NCBI GenBank assembly: GCA_044463125.1
Contig: JBIQMS010000001.1
Location: 1-64,000, forward strand
Direction: 5' to 3'
Source of the DNA: CAYMZZ01 sp044463125
Lineage (GTDB): Bacteria > Bacteroidota > Bacteroidia > Chitinophagales > Chitinophagaceae
Length of the DNA stretch: 64,000 nucleotides
Positions within the stretch are counted from its first letter, which is position 1; every line of letters starts with the position of its first letter. The notes beneath the pieces are model-generated. The model was not told the DNA's origin. It saw only the letters and a list, made by a program, of their open reading frames with translations, and did no database searches. Shown one piece after another: positions 18,499 through 26,758 of this stretch. The translations under genes and the position numbers were made by a program.

Positions 18499-18954
18499 AT
18501 GAAGGATCAGCGAAGCCTCATTGAAGAATTTTACACTGCTTTCAGCCAGCTCGATCATGCGGGTATGAATGCCTGCTATTCGGAAGAAATCATTTTTCAG
18601 GATCCTGTGTTTGGGCCATTGAAAGGAGATCAGGTGCGAAAGATGTGGGAATACCTTTGCACGCGTGCCCGGGATTTTTCGCTGACCTGGGGGCCTATTG
18701 AAATTCTTGATGAAGAATACGCCACCTGCGAGTGGGTCGCCAGCTATAGCTATAGCAAAACGGGACGCAGGGTGGTAAACAAAGCCAAAGCCTTTATGCG
18801 CATACAGGATGGCAAGATCATTGAACACAGCGATGCCTTCCGGCTCAGCCGCTGGATAGGACAGGCACTGGGATGGAAAGGGAAATTGCTCGGCTGGACG
18901 GGATTTATGAAGCGGGCGGTGCAGAAGAAGGCGAGAGCAGCGTTGAAGATATAG
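18499..18954 (+). CDS. NTF2-like/SnoaL-like protein
   Basis: 151 residues. The start MKDQRSLIEEFYTAF at 18499 follows CGAGGG; an in-frame ATG at 18451 would add sixteen unconserved residues. The sequence is a single NTF2-like cone (EFYTAFSQLDHAGMNACYSEEIIFQDPVFGPLKG), a fold used by ketosteroid isomerases, polyketide cyclases and many proteins without known activity. The QDPVFG segment is typical of the SnoaL-like subgroup. The C-terminus is basic (KKARAALKI). A divergent CocE gene lies upstream, and a large inverted-repeat element begins right after the stop codon. Confidence 0.75.
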   Translation: MKDQRSLIEEFYTAFSQLDHAGMNACYSEEIIFQDPVFGPLKGDQVRKMWEYLCTRARDFSLTWGPIEILDEEYATCEWVASYSYSKTGRRVVNKAKAFMRIQDGKIIEHSDAFRLSRWIGQALGWKGKLLGWTGFMKRAVQKKARAALKI

Positions 18955-19182
18955 GTTGTACGTTTTACGTTTTACGTAGTACGTTTTTTTGTTTAGGGTT
19001 TAAGGTTTAGGGTTTAATGTTTTAGGTTGAAAGGTTTAATGTGAGTTGTGTGTCTCTTATCGAAAGCATTAAATACCACCATGGAACTTAACTCAAGCGC
19101 CATTCATAGAAAACAAACCTTAAACTTTAAACCCTAAACCTTAAACCAAAAAACGTACTACGTAAAACGTATAACGTACTAC
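18955..19182. repeat. Intergenic word-repeat inverted element (ACGTANTACGT and TTTAGGGTTTAAGG words)
   Basis: The whole space between two convergent genes is one large imperfect inverted repeat. A perfect 23-bp arm lies at 18967-18989 and its reverse complement at 19148-19170. Next to it the left arm continues with TTTAGGGTTTAAGG-type words and the right arm with the complementary CCTTAAAC/CCCTAAACC words. The middle (about 19030-19100) is unrelated. The element starts 3 bases after the NTF2-like stop codon and ends at the pirin stop codon. Related words recur at 28800, 33249 and 62258. A bidirectional terminator role is inferred. Confidence 0.8.
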
Positions 19183-20058
19183 TTACATTGTACCAAACTT
19201 CCCCTGCGCCACATCCTCAATCGCCTGCTCCAGTTCCTGCCAGGTATTCATCAGAAAGGGACCATATTGCGCTATGGATTCTTGAATGGGTTCTCCTGAA
19301 AGAAGTAGGGCTATGCCATCTTCGAGGGCTTCTACTTCAAACGATTCACCGTCGTTGCGCATCAGCGCGAAATGGTCGGTGGGCAACTCTGTGTCCTGTA
19401 TTCGGAATTTTCCTGCCACTTGCAGCAACCCGGTGTTGTATGTTGCCGGGAACGACAAGTTTATCCGGGCGCCTTTTTTCAAGCGGAGGTTATAAACATG
19501 CATCGGCGTGAAGGTGCTGGCGGCACCGGGTGTTCCCTGATATTCACCGGCTATCACTTCCACTTCTCCTGCTCCATCCTGAAGTAAATGCCTGCCCATT
19601 TTGCTTTGGGCAATTTCCTGGTATTTGGGCGGGGTCATTTTGAAACGTGCAGGCAGGTTCACCCACAGCTGTACCATTTGGAAGGGACCGCCCAATTGGC
19701 TGAATGACTCTTCGTGATATTCGGTATGCAGCAGTCCGGAGGCTGCCGTCATCCATTGTACATCGCCTTCGCGAATGATGCCCGAGTTGCCGGCGCTGTC
19801 GCGGTGCGCAATGCGGCCATGGTAAGCAATGGTCACGGTTTCAAAACCACGATGCGGATGCACCCCTACGCCCCGCGGTTCCTTGCGCGGCGAGAAATCC
19901 ATGAGGGCATTGTAATCCATCAGGAAAAAAGGCGACATCCGGTATTTATCTACCGGTCCGCCCTGCTGCGGAAAAAAACTGTGTACGCGAAAGCCATCAC
20001 CCACCATATGGGGAGGCGGTGGAGCCAGTACGGTCTCCACGGTTCTTATCTTGTTCAT
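19183..20058 (-). CDS. Pirin family protein
   Basis: 291 residues with two cupin domains. The N-terminal cupin carries the metal-ligand set HPHRGFETV and SGLLHTEYHEE (His, His, His, Glu). Pirins bind iron; some act as quercetin 2,3-dioxygenases and others as redox-linked regulators. The proline-rich start (TVLAPPPPHMVGDGF) and MSPFFLMDYN fit the family. Length is normal. The FMN reductase gene lies 56 bases upstream on the same strand, so a two-gene transcript is possible, which would join two redox-related proteins. Confidence 0.92.
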   Translation of the reverse strand: MNKIRTVETVLAPPPPHMVGDGFRVHSFFPQQGGPVDKYRMSPFFLMDYNALMDFSPRKEPRGVGVHPHRGFETVTIAYHGRIAHRDSAGNSGIIREGDVQWMTAASGLLHTEYHEESFSQLGGPFQMVQLWVNLPARFKMTPPKYQEIAQSKMGRHLLQDGAGEVEVIAGEYQGTPGAASTFTPMHVYNLRLKKGARINLSFPATYNTGLLQVAGKFRIQDTELPTDHFALMRNDGESFEVEALEDGIALLLSGEPIQESIAQYGPFLMNTWQELEQAIEDVAQGKFGTM

Positions 20059-20113
20059 AAAATTGATTTCAGGAAAGACGGGCAGGCAAAAATTATCTCA
20101 AATCATTTGGGGT

Positions 20114-20689
20114 TCAGGATTTGGGAGCGGCCACTTCAACCCGCCTGCCCTGGCATACGGATTGGGAGAGCCAGAGAAATTCATGGGTAAACTGCTTCAC
20201 ATTTTTTGCAAACGCTTCATCCAAAAGATGTCCTTCTTCATCAAACTTCTTATCTACAGACGGCACCACCAACATATATGGAGAGGCAATGCCAAATAAG
20301 GCAGGAACAAGTAACAACAATTGCTGGGTGGCGCGCATGCCTCCCATGCTTCCGGTAGAAGCCGTTACGATGCCAAAAACCTTATGCGATTGTTTGGGAT
20401 AATGATCGAGCAGGTTCTTAAGGGCAGGGGCATAGCTGCCATTGTATTCGGGCGTAACCAGAATAAATGCATCGGCACCAAAAACACGCTCACTAAGCGG
20501 TTTAAACTCGTCAGGTGTACGTTCCACATCGAGGAATACCTTCTGCAACTGGGGCAATTCCCAGTCGCGCATATCAATCAATCCCACTTCATGTTCGGTA
20601 TTCTCCTGAAGCTGTTGTAGCAAATGCAGGGCCACACGTCTGGTCACACTATTCTGCCGGGGTGAGCCGGATATTATTTCAATTCGCAT
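20114..20689 (-). CDS. NADPH-dependent FMN reductase family oxidoreductase
   Basis: 191 residues with a flavodoxin-like fold. ISGSPRQNSVTRRVA (6-20) is the FMN phosphate-binding loop, and TPEYNGSYAPALKNLLDH is the second flavin motif of the NADPH:FMN reductase/chromate- and azo-reductase family. It reduces FMN or quinone-like acceptors using NADPH in the cytosol. A 20-base perfect palindrome lies 13 bases upstream of the start and is a likely operator. The pirin gene follows on the same strand. Confidence 0.9.
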   Translation of the reverse strand: MRIEIISGSPRQNSVTRRVALHLLQQLQENTEHEVGLIDMRDWELPQLQKVFLDVERTPDEFKPLSERVFGADAFILVTPEYNGSYAPALKNLLDHYPKQSHKVFGIVTASTGSMGGMRATQQLLLLVPALFGIASPYMLVVPSVDKKFDEEGHLLDEAFAKNVKQFTHEFLWLSQSVCQGRRVEVAAPKS

Positions 20690-20702
20690 GATGAATTTAT
20701 TC

Positions 20703-20722
20703 TTTAATGTTTAAACATTAAA
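20703..20722. promoter_or_regulatory. 20-bp perfect palindrome, candidate operator
   Basis: TTTAATGTTTAAACATTAAA reads the same on both strands. It sits 13 bases before the FMN reductase start codon (minus strand) and within the 149-base divergent region shared with the glycosylasparaginase gene. A dimeric winged-helix repressor (MarR, HxlR or similar) would bind such a site; no regulator gene is adjacent. Confidence 0.5.
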
Positions 20723-20838
20723 AATCGGGCCTGAATCATTTGTTGGAAATTATCCGGCCGTTTTGGCAAGTTTTGACTCTTAATTTGGCGTGAATAGAAT
20801 ATTTTGTGCCGTATAGTCATTCAATCAAATGTATCAAC

Positions 20839-21873
20839 ATGCTGAATCGTAGAAAGTTCATCTTTAGCTCTGTGCTGGGCTCTATGGCTGTTTGGGCCAA
20901 TAGAGCGGCTGCCTGCAATGCCGCTACAGAGGCGGTTAAAGGTAAGCCGATTGTAATATCCACCTGGGACGCGGGTTTGGAAGCCAATCGCGGTGCCTGG
21001 GAAATATTAGGCAAGGGTGGCCGCGCTTTGGATGCGGTGGAGAAAGGGGTAATGGTAACGGAAGCCTCCCAAAACTGTTGTGTGGGTCTCGGCGCCAACC
21101 CCGACCGGGATGGAAAAGTGACCCTCGATGCCTGTATTATGGACGAGGCATTTAATTGCGGCAGTGTGGCTTTCCTGGAAAGAATTAAACATCCCATATC
21201 CGTTGCCCGGAGGGTGATGGAAAAAACCCCGCATGTGATGCTGGTGGGTGAGGGGGCTCAGCAATTTGCCATAGCGGAAGGGTTCCCCCTGGAAGAAGAC
21301 AAGCTTTCGCCTGAAGCGGAACGTACCTATAAGGAATGGTTGAAAAAGTCGGAATACAAACCCGTCATCAATATCGAGAACAAGGGAAATAGCCGGGTAG
21401 CGGCGCCCTCCAGGTTGCCCAATGGCGAATGGAACCACGATACAATCGGTATGGTGGCTATGGATGCCCAAGGTAACCTGAGCGGCAGTTGTACCACCAG
21501 CGGTATGGGCTTTAAGATGCGGGGTCGCCTGGGCGATTCACCCATCATTGGCGCCGGTTTGTATGTTGACAATGAAGTGGGTGCCTGCACGGCTACCGGA
21601 CAGGGCGAAGACGTGATACGCATGGCGGGTTCGCACACGGTGATAGAGTTGATGCGGCAGGGATTGGATCCTGAAAAAGCCTGTCGCCAGGCCATCGCGC
21701 GCATCGTGAAGATCAAAGGCGAGAAAGTGAAGGATATTCAGGTGGCTTTTCTGGCGCTGGCCAAAAACGGAACCGTTGGTGCATTTGCCATTCATCCTGG
21801 TTTCAGTTATGCCCTGAGAGATGAGAAAGGCGAGAGACTGATTAAAGCAGGCAGCCATTTTCCCGGAAAATAA
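20839..21873 (+). CDS. N4-(beta-N-acetylglucosaminyl)-L-asparaginase (glycosylasparaginase)
   Basis: 344 residues from the start MLNRRKFIFSS at 20839, whose RR motif and hydrophobic stretch look like a twin-arginine or Sec signal. It is an N-terminal nucleophile hydrolase: autocleavage before Thr202 in NHDTIGMVA exposes the catalytic threonine. GSCTTSGMGFKMRGRLGDSPI and GAGLYVDNEVGACTATGQGE are the substrate-pocket motifs. It cleaves the GlcNAc-Asn bond of N-glycopeptides, complementing the GH20 hexosaminidase at 14064. Length is normal for bacterial forms. cutC follows after 14 bases and is probably in the same operon. Confidence 0.92.
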   Translation: MLNRRKFIFSSVLGSMAVWANRAAACNAATEAVKGKPIVISTWDAGLEANRGAWEILGKGGRALDAVEKGVMVTEASQNCCVGLGANPDRDGKVTLDACIMDEAFNCGSVAFLERIKHPISVARRVMEKTPHVMLVGEGAQQFAIAEGFPLEEDKLSPEAERTYKEWLKKSEYKPVINIENKGNSRVAAPSRLPNGEWNHDTIGMVAMDAQGNLSGSCTTSGMGFKMRGRLGDSPIIGAGLYVDNEVGACTATGQGEDVIRMAGSHTVIELMRQGLDPEKACRQAIARIVKIKGEKVKDIQVAFLALAKNGTVGAFAIHPGFSYALRDEKGERLIKAGSHFPGK

Positions 21874-21887
21874 ACAGGATACCGTTT

Positions 21888-22643
21888 ATGATAAATAGTC
21901 CCTTCACTATCGAAATTGCCAGTTCCGATTTTCTCACCACCGCCGCTGCTGTGCAGGGCGGTGCCGATCGAATAGAGCTTTGCGCCAACCTGGTCGAAGG
22001 AGGCACTACGCCTTCTTATGGCCACATCCGTCAATGCCGCGAAGCTTTTGATATCAGTATTTGTCCCATTATCCGCCCAAGGGGTGGTGACTTTATGTAT
22101 AGTTATGCTGAATTCGACATCATGAAACAGGATATCCGGATCTGCCGCGAGCTGCTTTGCGACGGAGTTGTAATCGGGTTATTGCAGATTGATGGCAGCC
22201 TCGACCTGGAACGCATCAAGCGATTGGTGGAATGGGCTTATCCCATGCAGGTGGTCTTTCACCGCGCATTTGATCGCTGCCGGGACCCCTTTGAGGCCAT
22301 GGAACAATTGATTGGGCTGGGGGTGGAGCGGATTCTTACGTCGGGTCAGCAACCCACGGCGCCGGAAGGAGTGGAATTGATCCGGCAATTGCAGGAAAAA
22401 GCCGATGGCCGTATTACCATTATGCCGGGAAGTGGTGTTGTTCCCGACAATGTTCGCTGGCTGGCGGAGGAAACCGGTTGCACTGAGTTTCATGCCTCAC
22501 TCCGTGGAAAGTATGCCTCAGCCATGGGTTTTGTTCATCCAAATTTTGCCACAGATCCGGAGAGCTATTTCAATAATTCGATTGACCCGGAAGCCGTAAA
22601 GAATCTGAAGTCGGCACTACTGGGTATGCTGCCGCCCGCATAA
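21888..22643 (+). CDS. cutC: CutC family protein (copper homeostasis)
   Basis: 251 residues forming a TIM barrel. Typical CutC motifs are GADRIELCANLVEGGTTPS, IRPRGGDFMYS and VFHRAFD, plus GVERILTSGQQ. The family was linked to copper tolerance in E. coli, but that role is disputed and the activity is unknown. It starts 14 bases after the glycosylasparaginase stop and is followed at once by a DUF486 gene, so these three genes probably share a transcript. Length is normal. Confidence 0.93.
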   Translation: MINSPFTIEIASSDFLTTAAAVQGGADRIELCANLVEGGTTPSYGHIRQCREAFDISICPIIRPRGGDFMYSYAEFDIMKQDIRICRELLCDGVVIGLLQIDGSLDLERIKRLVEWAYPMQVVFHRAFDRCRDPFEAMEQLIGLGVERILTSGQQPTAPEGVELIRQLQEKADGRITIMPGSGVVPDNVRWLAEETGCTEFHASLRGKYASAMGFVHPNFATDPESYFNNSIDPEAVKNLKSALLGMLPPA

Positions 22644-22660
22644 TTTTGCTAAAAAATTAT

Positions 22661-22999
22661 ATGCGGACTATTCTCCTGCTCTGCGCTTCCAACATCTTTA
22701 TGACCTTCGCGTGGTACTACCACCTTCGCCACGACGGTTGGCCATTATGGAAAGCCATTTTGGTGAGTTGGCTGATTGCCCTGATTGAGTATTGCTTTGC
22801 GGTGCCGGCTAACCGCATCGGCCACAGTGCAGGATTTGGTTTATTTCAATTGAAGATTTTGCAGGAAGTAATTACCCTGGTGGTATTCAGCATCTTCGCC
22901 GTGCTGGTGATGAAAGAAAGTTTTCACTGGCGTTACCTGGTAAGTTTTGGCTTCCTGCTCGGCGCTGTTTATTTTATGTTCACCAAGAGATTTGGCTAA
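22661..22999 (+). CDS. DMT-family (DUF486) small membrane protein
   Basis: 112 residues from the ATG at 22661 (MRTILLLCASNIFMTFAWY); a TTG at 22646 is possible but less likely. Four hydrophobic segments make it nearly all membrane. The motifs WLIALIEYCFAVPANRIG and FQLKILQEVITLVVF are the signature of the DUF486 group of drug/metabolite-type small transporters. The substrate is unknown. It follows cutC by 17 bases. Confidence 0.88.
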   Translation: MRTILLLCASNIFMTFAWYYHLRHDGWPLWKAILVSWLIALIEYCFAVPANRIGHSAGFGLFQLKILQEVITLVVFSIFAVLVMKESFHWRYLVSFGFLLGAVYFMFTKRFG

Positions 23000-23026
23000 G
23001 CACGAGCCAACAACCTTGCAGGGACA

Positions 23027-23278
23027 CTAAGGATTTTCCTGGCGAGTCTTCTGTTTTTGACGGCGGATCAAATCGGCCTTTACTTTGTGTACTACGGCAC
23101 TGCCAATAAACAGAAAACCGGTATTCATACCGATAGCAGTGATGACGGCCCAGAATATCCAATCCTGTTGCTGTGTTTTATGAAAACAGATATATAATAT
23201 TACGAAAGCGCTGGCCGTGGTGAACAGAAGGCCAATGAGAGTGTTAATGAAGAACTTCTTCTCGTGTTTATTGCTCAT
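23027..23278 (-). CDS. Hypothetical two-span membrane protein
   Basis: 83 residues from MSNKHEKKFF at 23278. Two hydrophobic spans (INTLIGLLFTTASAFVILYICF and WIFWAVITAIGMNTGFLFIG) are joined by a short polar loop, and the basic C-terminus (ADLIRRQKQKTRQ) should be cytosolic. I recognise no family. It is convergent with the DUF486 gene and divergent from the peroxiredoxin gene. Confidence 0.65.
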   Translation of the reverse strand: MSNKHEKKFFINTLIGLLFTTASAFVILYICFHKTQQQDWIFWAVITAIGMNTGFLFIGSAVVHKVKADLIRRQKQKTRQENP

Positions 23279-23381
23279 ATAGCAGTTGTTTTGACCTGCC
23301 AGATGGCAAGTGGGCAAATATAGGAATATTGGTTAATTGTTAAGGTCCTCCCAAACCACCTGTGCAAATCGCGGGGATTAT

Positions 23382-23389
23382 TAGTTTTG
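23382..23389 (+). promoter_or_regulatory. -7 promoter box of the peroxiredoxin-like gene
   Basis: TAGTTTTG matches TAnnTTTG and lies 19 bases before the ATG. No clear -33 TTG lies at the right spacing. Confidence 0.45.
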
Positions 23390-23408
23390 TATCTCGAAAA
23401 TCATTCAT

Positions 23409-24002
23409 ATGAAAAAATATTTGCTGCTGTTCCTGACATTTATGGTTGCCGGACAATTGATGGCCCAGGAGGCGCCAGAGGGTTTGTTTCTGAACTCTAA
23501 AGCTCCCGATTTTAAGGCAAAGGATCAGAATGGCAACGAAGTGAGGTTAAAGGACCTGGTAAAGAAAGGGAAAGTGGTACTGGTATTTTACCGGGGTTAT
23601 TGGTGCCCCTATTGCAACCGATACTTGAAAAAGCTGGAGGACAGCCTGGCGGCCATCAAGGATAAGGGGGCAACACTTGTGGCTATTACCGCGGAGACGG
23701 CCGAAAGTATCGCAAAGACGGTGGAGAAAACGGAGATTACCTATCCCATTATTCATGATGAGGAACTGAAGATCATGAAAGCCTATGACGTGGATTTTGA
23801 AGTGCCGGGCAATACCCAGACCCGGTATCGCAATACCGGTATTAAACTGGAGGAGATCAATGGACGGAATGGTAATTTTCTTCCCATTCCTGCTACTTAT
23901 GTAATCGACGAAGAGCAAACGATCATTTATCGTTTCTTCAATTCTGATTACAAGAAAAGAGCACCCATTGAGGATATCCTGAAAGCGCTCGACAAATTGT
24001 AA
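23409..24002 (+). CDS. Exported peroxiredoxin-like (AhpC/TSA) protein
   Basis: 197 residues with a signal peptide ending at about residue 20 (GQLMAQ), so it is periplasmic. The thioredoxin fold runs from about 30. FYRGYWCPYCNRYLKKL holds a CPYC pair in the position of the peroxidatic cysteine. The LVAITAETAES segment and the C-terminal PATYVIDEEQTIIYRFFN fit the PrxQ/BCP-like redoxin branch. It probably reduces hydroperoxides or acts as a thiol oxidoreductase in the envelope. The neighbours do not indicate a partner. Confidence 0.85.
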   Translation: MKKYLLLFLTFMVAGQLMAQEAPEGLFLNSKAPDFKAKDQNGNEVRLKDLVKKGKVVLVFYRGYWCPYCNRYLKKLEDSLAAIKDKGATLVAITAETAESIAKTVEKTEITYPIIHDEELKIMKAYDVDFEVPGNTQTRYRNTGIKLEEINGRNGNFLPIPATYVIDEEQTIIYRFFNSDYKKRAPIEDILKALDKL

Positions 24003-24005
24003 TTA

Positions 24006-25043
24006 TTAATTCCGAAAGATAAGTCTTCCCACTGTTCCCTTGTTGCCGGCGAGATAAATGCTGGAACCTATCCTTGCAATCTTAACCACATGGAAACCCT
24101 GGCTGGCAATTTTTGTCCAGTTCTTGCCGCCATCGCGTGAATAATCAATCCCATTGAGGCCGCAGGCAATAAGGTCTTTTGGCCCGATGAATTCCACGCC
24201 ACTCCTATAGCCGCCGGGTGGGGTAGTGGACTTTTTCCAGCTTTTGCCTCCATCGGTACTATACACACAGTTGCCGCTGGCAATACTATCCGCCATAAAG
24301 TCGCCTCCAACAATTACCATGCGTTTGCCGGGCTTATCGGGCATTCCTCTGTCGTACACGTCAATGGCATTGGCGCCGGTAGATTCTTTTCCCTGGAGTA
24401 GCGGTAGGGAGTCCATGCTTTTTTCCTGCAACAGCCTCGACTTTTTACCACCACTAACAATAAAGTAATCACCATTGCAGAAATAGCGGAGGTTGCTGCC
24501 ACTGGCGGCGAAAAAGGCTTCTCCGCTATCTACTTTCAACCCATGATCCTCCGGCTTTAGCTCCTCCCAGGTATTGCCGCTGTTGCTGGTAACGGCAATA
24601 TAGGGATTCCCGTTGATGGGGTCACCTATCACCATGCCTTTTTGAAAATTGCAGAAGTCCATAGCGTCGAGAAACATTTCCGGGCGCCGGTCTTCCAGCA
24701 CAATCTTCCAGGTTTCACCCCCATCATTGGTTTTCAAAATATAGGCGGGCGAACCCACACCCATGATGAGGGCATTGTTGGCATCAAAAGCTTCAATATC
24801 CCGGAATTCAGTATTCTCAAAGCCCTTCACCGTCATCCATTTCCAGTTTTTCCCGGCATTCAGGCTCTTGCCTACCATGCCCTTGCTGCCGCTAACCCAC
24901 ACGATATTGTCGTTTACCACGCTCAATCCGCGCAAACTGCTGGCCGTGCCAGTCGTGAGTATTTCCAGTTCAATACCGGATGACTGCGCCCATCCACAGC
25001 TGTGAATAAATAAACCGAGGGATAAAGCAACTATTTTTCGCAT
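24006..25043 (-). CDS. Secreted YCF48/BNR-repeat beta-propeller protein
   Basis: 345 residues with a signal peptide (ALSLGLFIHSCGWAQ). Repeating sequence blocks of the form GxxxxxSxDGGxxW are seen as KSLNAGKNWKWM, KTNDGGETWKIV, TSNSGNTWEEL, STDGGKSWKK and SRDGGKNWTKI. These are BNR/YCF48 blades of a seven-bladed propeller like the photosystem II assembly factor YCF48 and bacterial sialidase-like domains. No catalytic sialidase residues stand out. The function in a non-phototroph is unknown; a periplasmic binding or assembly role is inferred. The stop lies 3 bases from the convergent peroxiredoxin stop. Confidence 0.82.
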   Translation of the reverse strand: MRKIVALSLGLFIHSCGWAQSSGIELEILTTGTASSLRGLSVVNDNIVWVSGSKGMVGKSLNAGKNWKWMTVKGFENTEFRDIEAFDANNALIMGVGSPAYILKTNDGGETWKIVLEDRRPEMFLDAMDFCNFQKGMVIGDPINGNPYIAVTSNSGNTWEELKPEDHGLKVDSGEAFFAASGSNLRYFCNGDYFIVSGGKKSRLLQEKSMDSLPLLQGKESTGANAIDVYDRGMPDKPGKRMVIVGGDFMADSIASGNCVYSTDGGKSWKKSTTPPGGYRSGVEFIGPKDLIACGLNGIDYSRDGGKNWTKIASQGFHVVKIARIGSSIYLAGNKGTVGRLIFRN

Positions 25044-25150
25044 GAAATACGTTAATGTTTCAACAAGATACTGCCTTCCGGCGTATTTCCCACCCGTATC
25101 CGATGGACAGGAACCGAAATCACGTAATTTTAGACCTTAATTTCGACTTG

Positions 25151-26629
25151 ATGAAAAGACAAATCCTGCTTTTTTCCCTATTGTCCCTGGTACTGGCATT
25201 CACCGCCTGTCAAAAAGAATTTAGTGCTGAATTGAGTAAAGACCCCTCTCAGGGTTCACTGCGGGCCGATGGCCTGGGTGATTGCCTACCCAAAAATGTG
25301 GTAGGTACCTATGAGGAAGGGGTGGCGCTGGATCCGGATTCCAACTATATTGAAGTGGAAGTGGATGTGCAGACGGTGGGTACTTATACCATCAATACCG
25401 ATACGGTAAATGGTATGTACTTCCGGGCAAGTGGCATATTTACCAGTCCGGGTATCCAAACCGTCAAGCTTCCCGGTAATGGTACTCCCTTTGCGAGCGG
25501 GATCGCCAATTTTGTCGTCAGCTACGATAGCACCCAGTGTATAGTGTCGGTAACAACATTGCCCGAAGGAGGAGGCGTACCAGCCGAGATCCAGTTAGAT
25601 GGAGCCCCGGGCACCTGTCTCGATTATGTGCTGGCAGGTTCCTATATTACCGGAACAGCCCTGAACTCGAGTAATACGGTAACACTGAAAGTGAATGTGA
25701 TTACCATCGGTACCTATAATATCAGTACTACCCTGAGTAATGGCATCACCTTCTCGGGAGCTGGGACCCTGATTAATACAGGAACGCAGGAAATCATCCT
25801 TACCGGAAGCGGTACCCCTGCTGTAACGGGCCCTACCAATATACCCATAACCGTGGGCACCAGCAGCTGCAGTTTTACAGTAGATGTAACGGGCCCCGCC
25901 GAATACACTATTGATTGTGGCAGCGCGGAAATTTTTGGCAACTACCTGGAAGGCGTGGAACTCACGGCGGATAATGAAGTAACCATTGACGTGAATGTGA
26001 CGGTAATTGGTGGTTATAATATTACAGGTACCATTAACGGTATGACATTCTCTGCGGCGGGTAACTTCACTACAACAGGTTTAAATACGGTAACGCTACA
26101 GGCGGATGGCATTCCCGTTGCCGCCGGCGACTTCAATGTGCCGCTTACCGGTGGCACGGCGGGCTGCAACTTCGCGCTTACCGTGAATGCCGGTTTTCTA
26201 CCCGCTACAGGCACCTGGGAGTTTACCGCGGCAGGAACCACCTATTCAGGAATTATCAATGGCTACGTTCCGGAATCAAACGGCCCCTACCTGGTATTCT
26301 ATTTCATTGGCGAAAATGCCGGAGGCGATTTGTTTGATATGATTTTGGCGGATGCCAATGCAACCATCACGGCTACCGAAACCTATAGTTTTGTTACAAA
26401 CCAGGCTGGAATCAATACCGGATTATTTCAATTCCTGGCGGGTGGTAGTGCTACCACCGAATACTACGCCGATCCCAGCTTGACGAATAATACATTGGTC
26501 GCAACGGTGAATACCCACAATATCGGTTCCAATCCCAAAGTGCTGGAAGGCATATTTGCCGGAAATGTACTCGATGAAAATGATGTGGTAAGGGCGATTA
26601 CGAATGGAAAGTTCACAGTGAACTATTAA
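25151..26629 (+). CDS. Repeat-containing surface lipoprotein of unknown function
   Basis: 492 residues from MKRQILLFSLLSL at 25151; an earlier in-frame start lacks a signal peptide directly behind it. The lipobox is AFTAC. Three homologous units of about 95 residues follow, each opening with a CL or CG followed by a G-x-Y-x-x-G motif (GTYEEGVAL, GSYITGTAL, GNYLEGVEL). Each continues through TVGTYTI, TIGTYNI or VIGGYNI and ends in a C-x-(F/V) strand. The last ~130 residues are a separate beta domain. The repeats look like Ig-like beta-sandwiches. Composition is rich in Thr, Gly and Asn, as for exposed adhesins. It is followed by strong hairpins. Confidence 0.75.
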   Translation: MKRQILLFSLLSLVLAFTACQKEFSAELSKDPSQGSLRADGLGDCLPKNVVGTYEEGVALDPDSNYIEVEVDVQTVGTYTINTDTVNGMYFRASGIFTSPGIQTVKLPGNGTPFASGIANFVVSYDSTQCIVSVTTLPEGGGVPAEIQLDGAPGTCLDYVLAGSYITGTALNSSNTVTLKVNVITIGTYNISTTLSNGITFSGAGTLINTGTQEIILTGSGTPAVTGPTNIPITVGTSSCSFTVDVTGPAEYTIDCGSAEIFGNYLEGVELTADNEVTIDVNVTVIGGYNITGTINGMTFSAAGNFTTTGLNTVTLQADGIPVAAGDFNVPLTGGTAGCNFALTVNAGFLPATGTWEFTAAGTTYSGIINGYVPESNGPYLVFYFIGENAGGDLFDMILADANATITATETYSFVTNQAGINTGLFQFLAGGSATTEYYADPSLTNNTLVATVNTHNIGSNPKVLEGIFAGNVLDENDVVRAITNGKFTVNY

Positions 26630-26660
26630 GCCCCACCCCAAGGCTTCCTAAAGGGGGTAA

Positions 26661-26694
26661 AGAAAAGGCAGGCTTATCGAAGCCTGCCTTTTCT
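26661..26694 (+). terminator. Strong terminator hairpin after the repeat lipoprotein
   Basis: A perfect 15-bp stem AGAAAAGGCAGGCTT with its complement and a 4-base loop ATCG. The 3' arm ends in TTTTCT. It is 31 bases after the stop codon. Confidence 0.8.
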
Positions 26695-26714
26695 ATAAAC
26701 GTCTCAACGTTTAC

Positions 26715-26757
26715 CTTTTTCATACCGCTTTCCCTTTGGGAAAGCGGTATGAAAAAG
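26715..26757. terminator. 20-bp hairpin at the end of the Xaa-Pro aminopeptidase gene
   Basis: The stem CTTTTTCATACCGCTTTCCC pairs with 26738-26757 around a TTT loop. It begins 1-2 bases after the minus-strand stop codon at 26759. It lacks a long T-run on the minus strand, so it may instead protect the mRNA end. A smaller hairpin TAAACGT/ACGTTTA (26696-26713) lies between the two large ones. Confidence 0.6.
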
Positions 26758-26758
26758 T

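Noticed and set aside
18990..19010. Telomere-like TTTAGGG repeat
   Set aside because: The word resembles plant-type telomeres, but occurs as a few imperfect copies in inverted arms inside a bacterial chromosome.
26631..26660. Possible CCCC-rich REP-like unit before the lipoprotein terminator
   Set aside because: CCCCACCCC followed by AAAGGGGG is suggestive of interspersed Bacteroidota hairpins, but the arms pair poorly and only one copy is seen.
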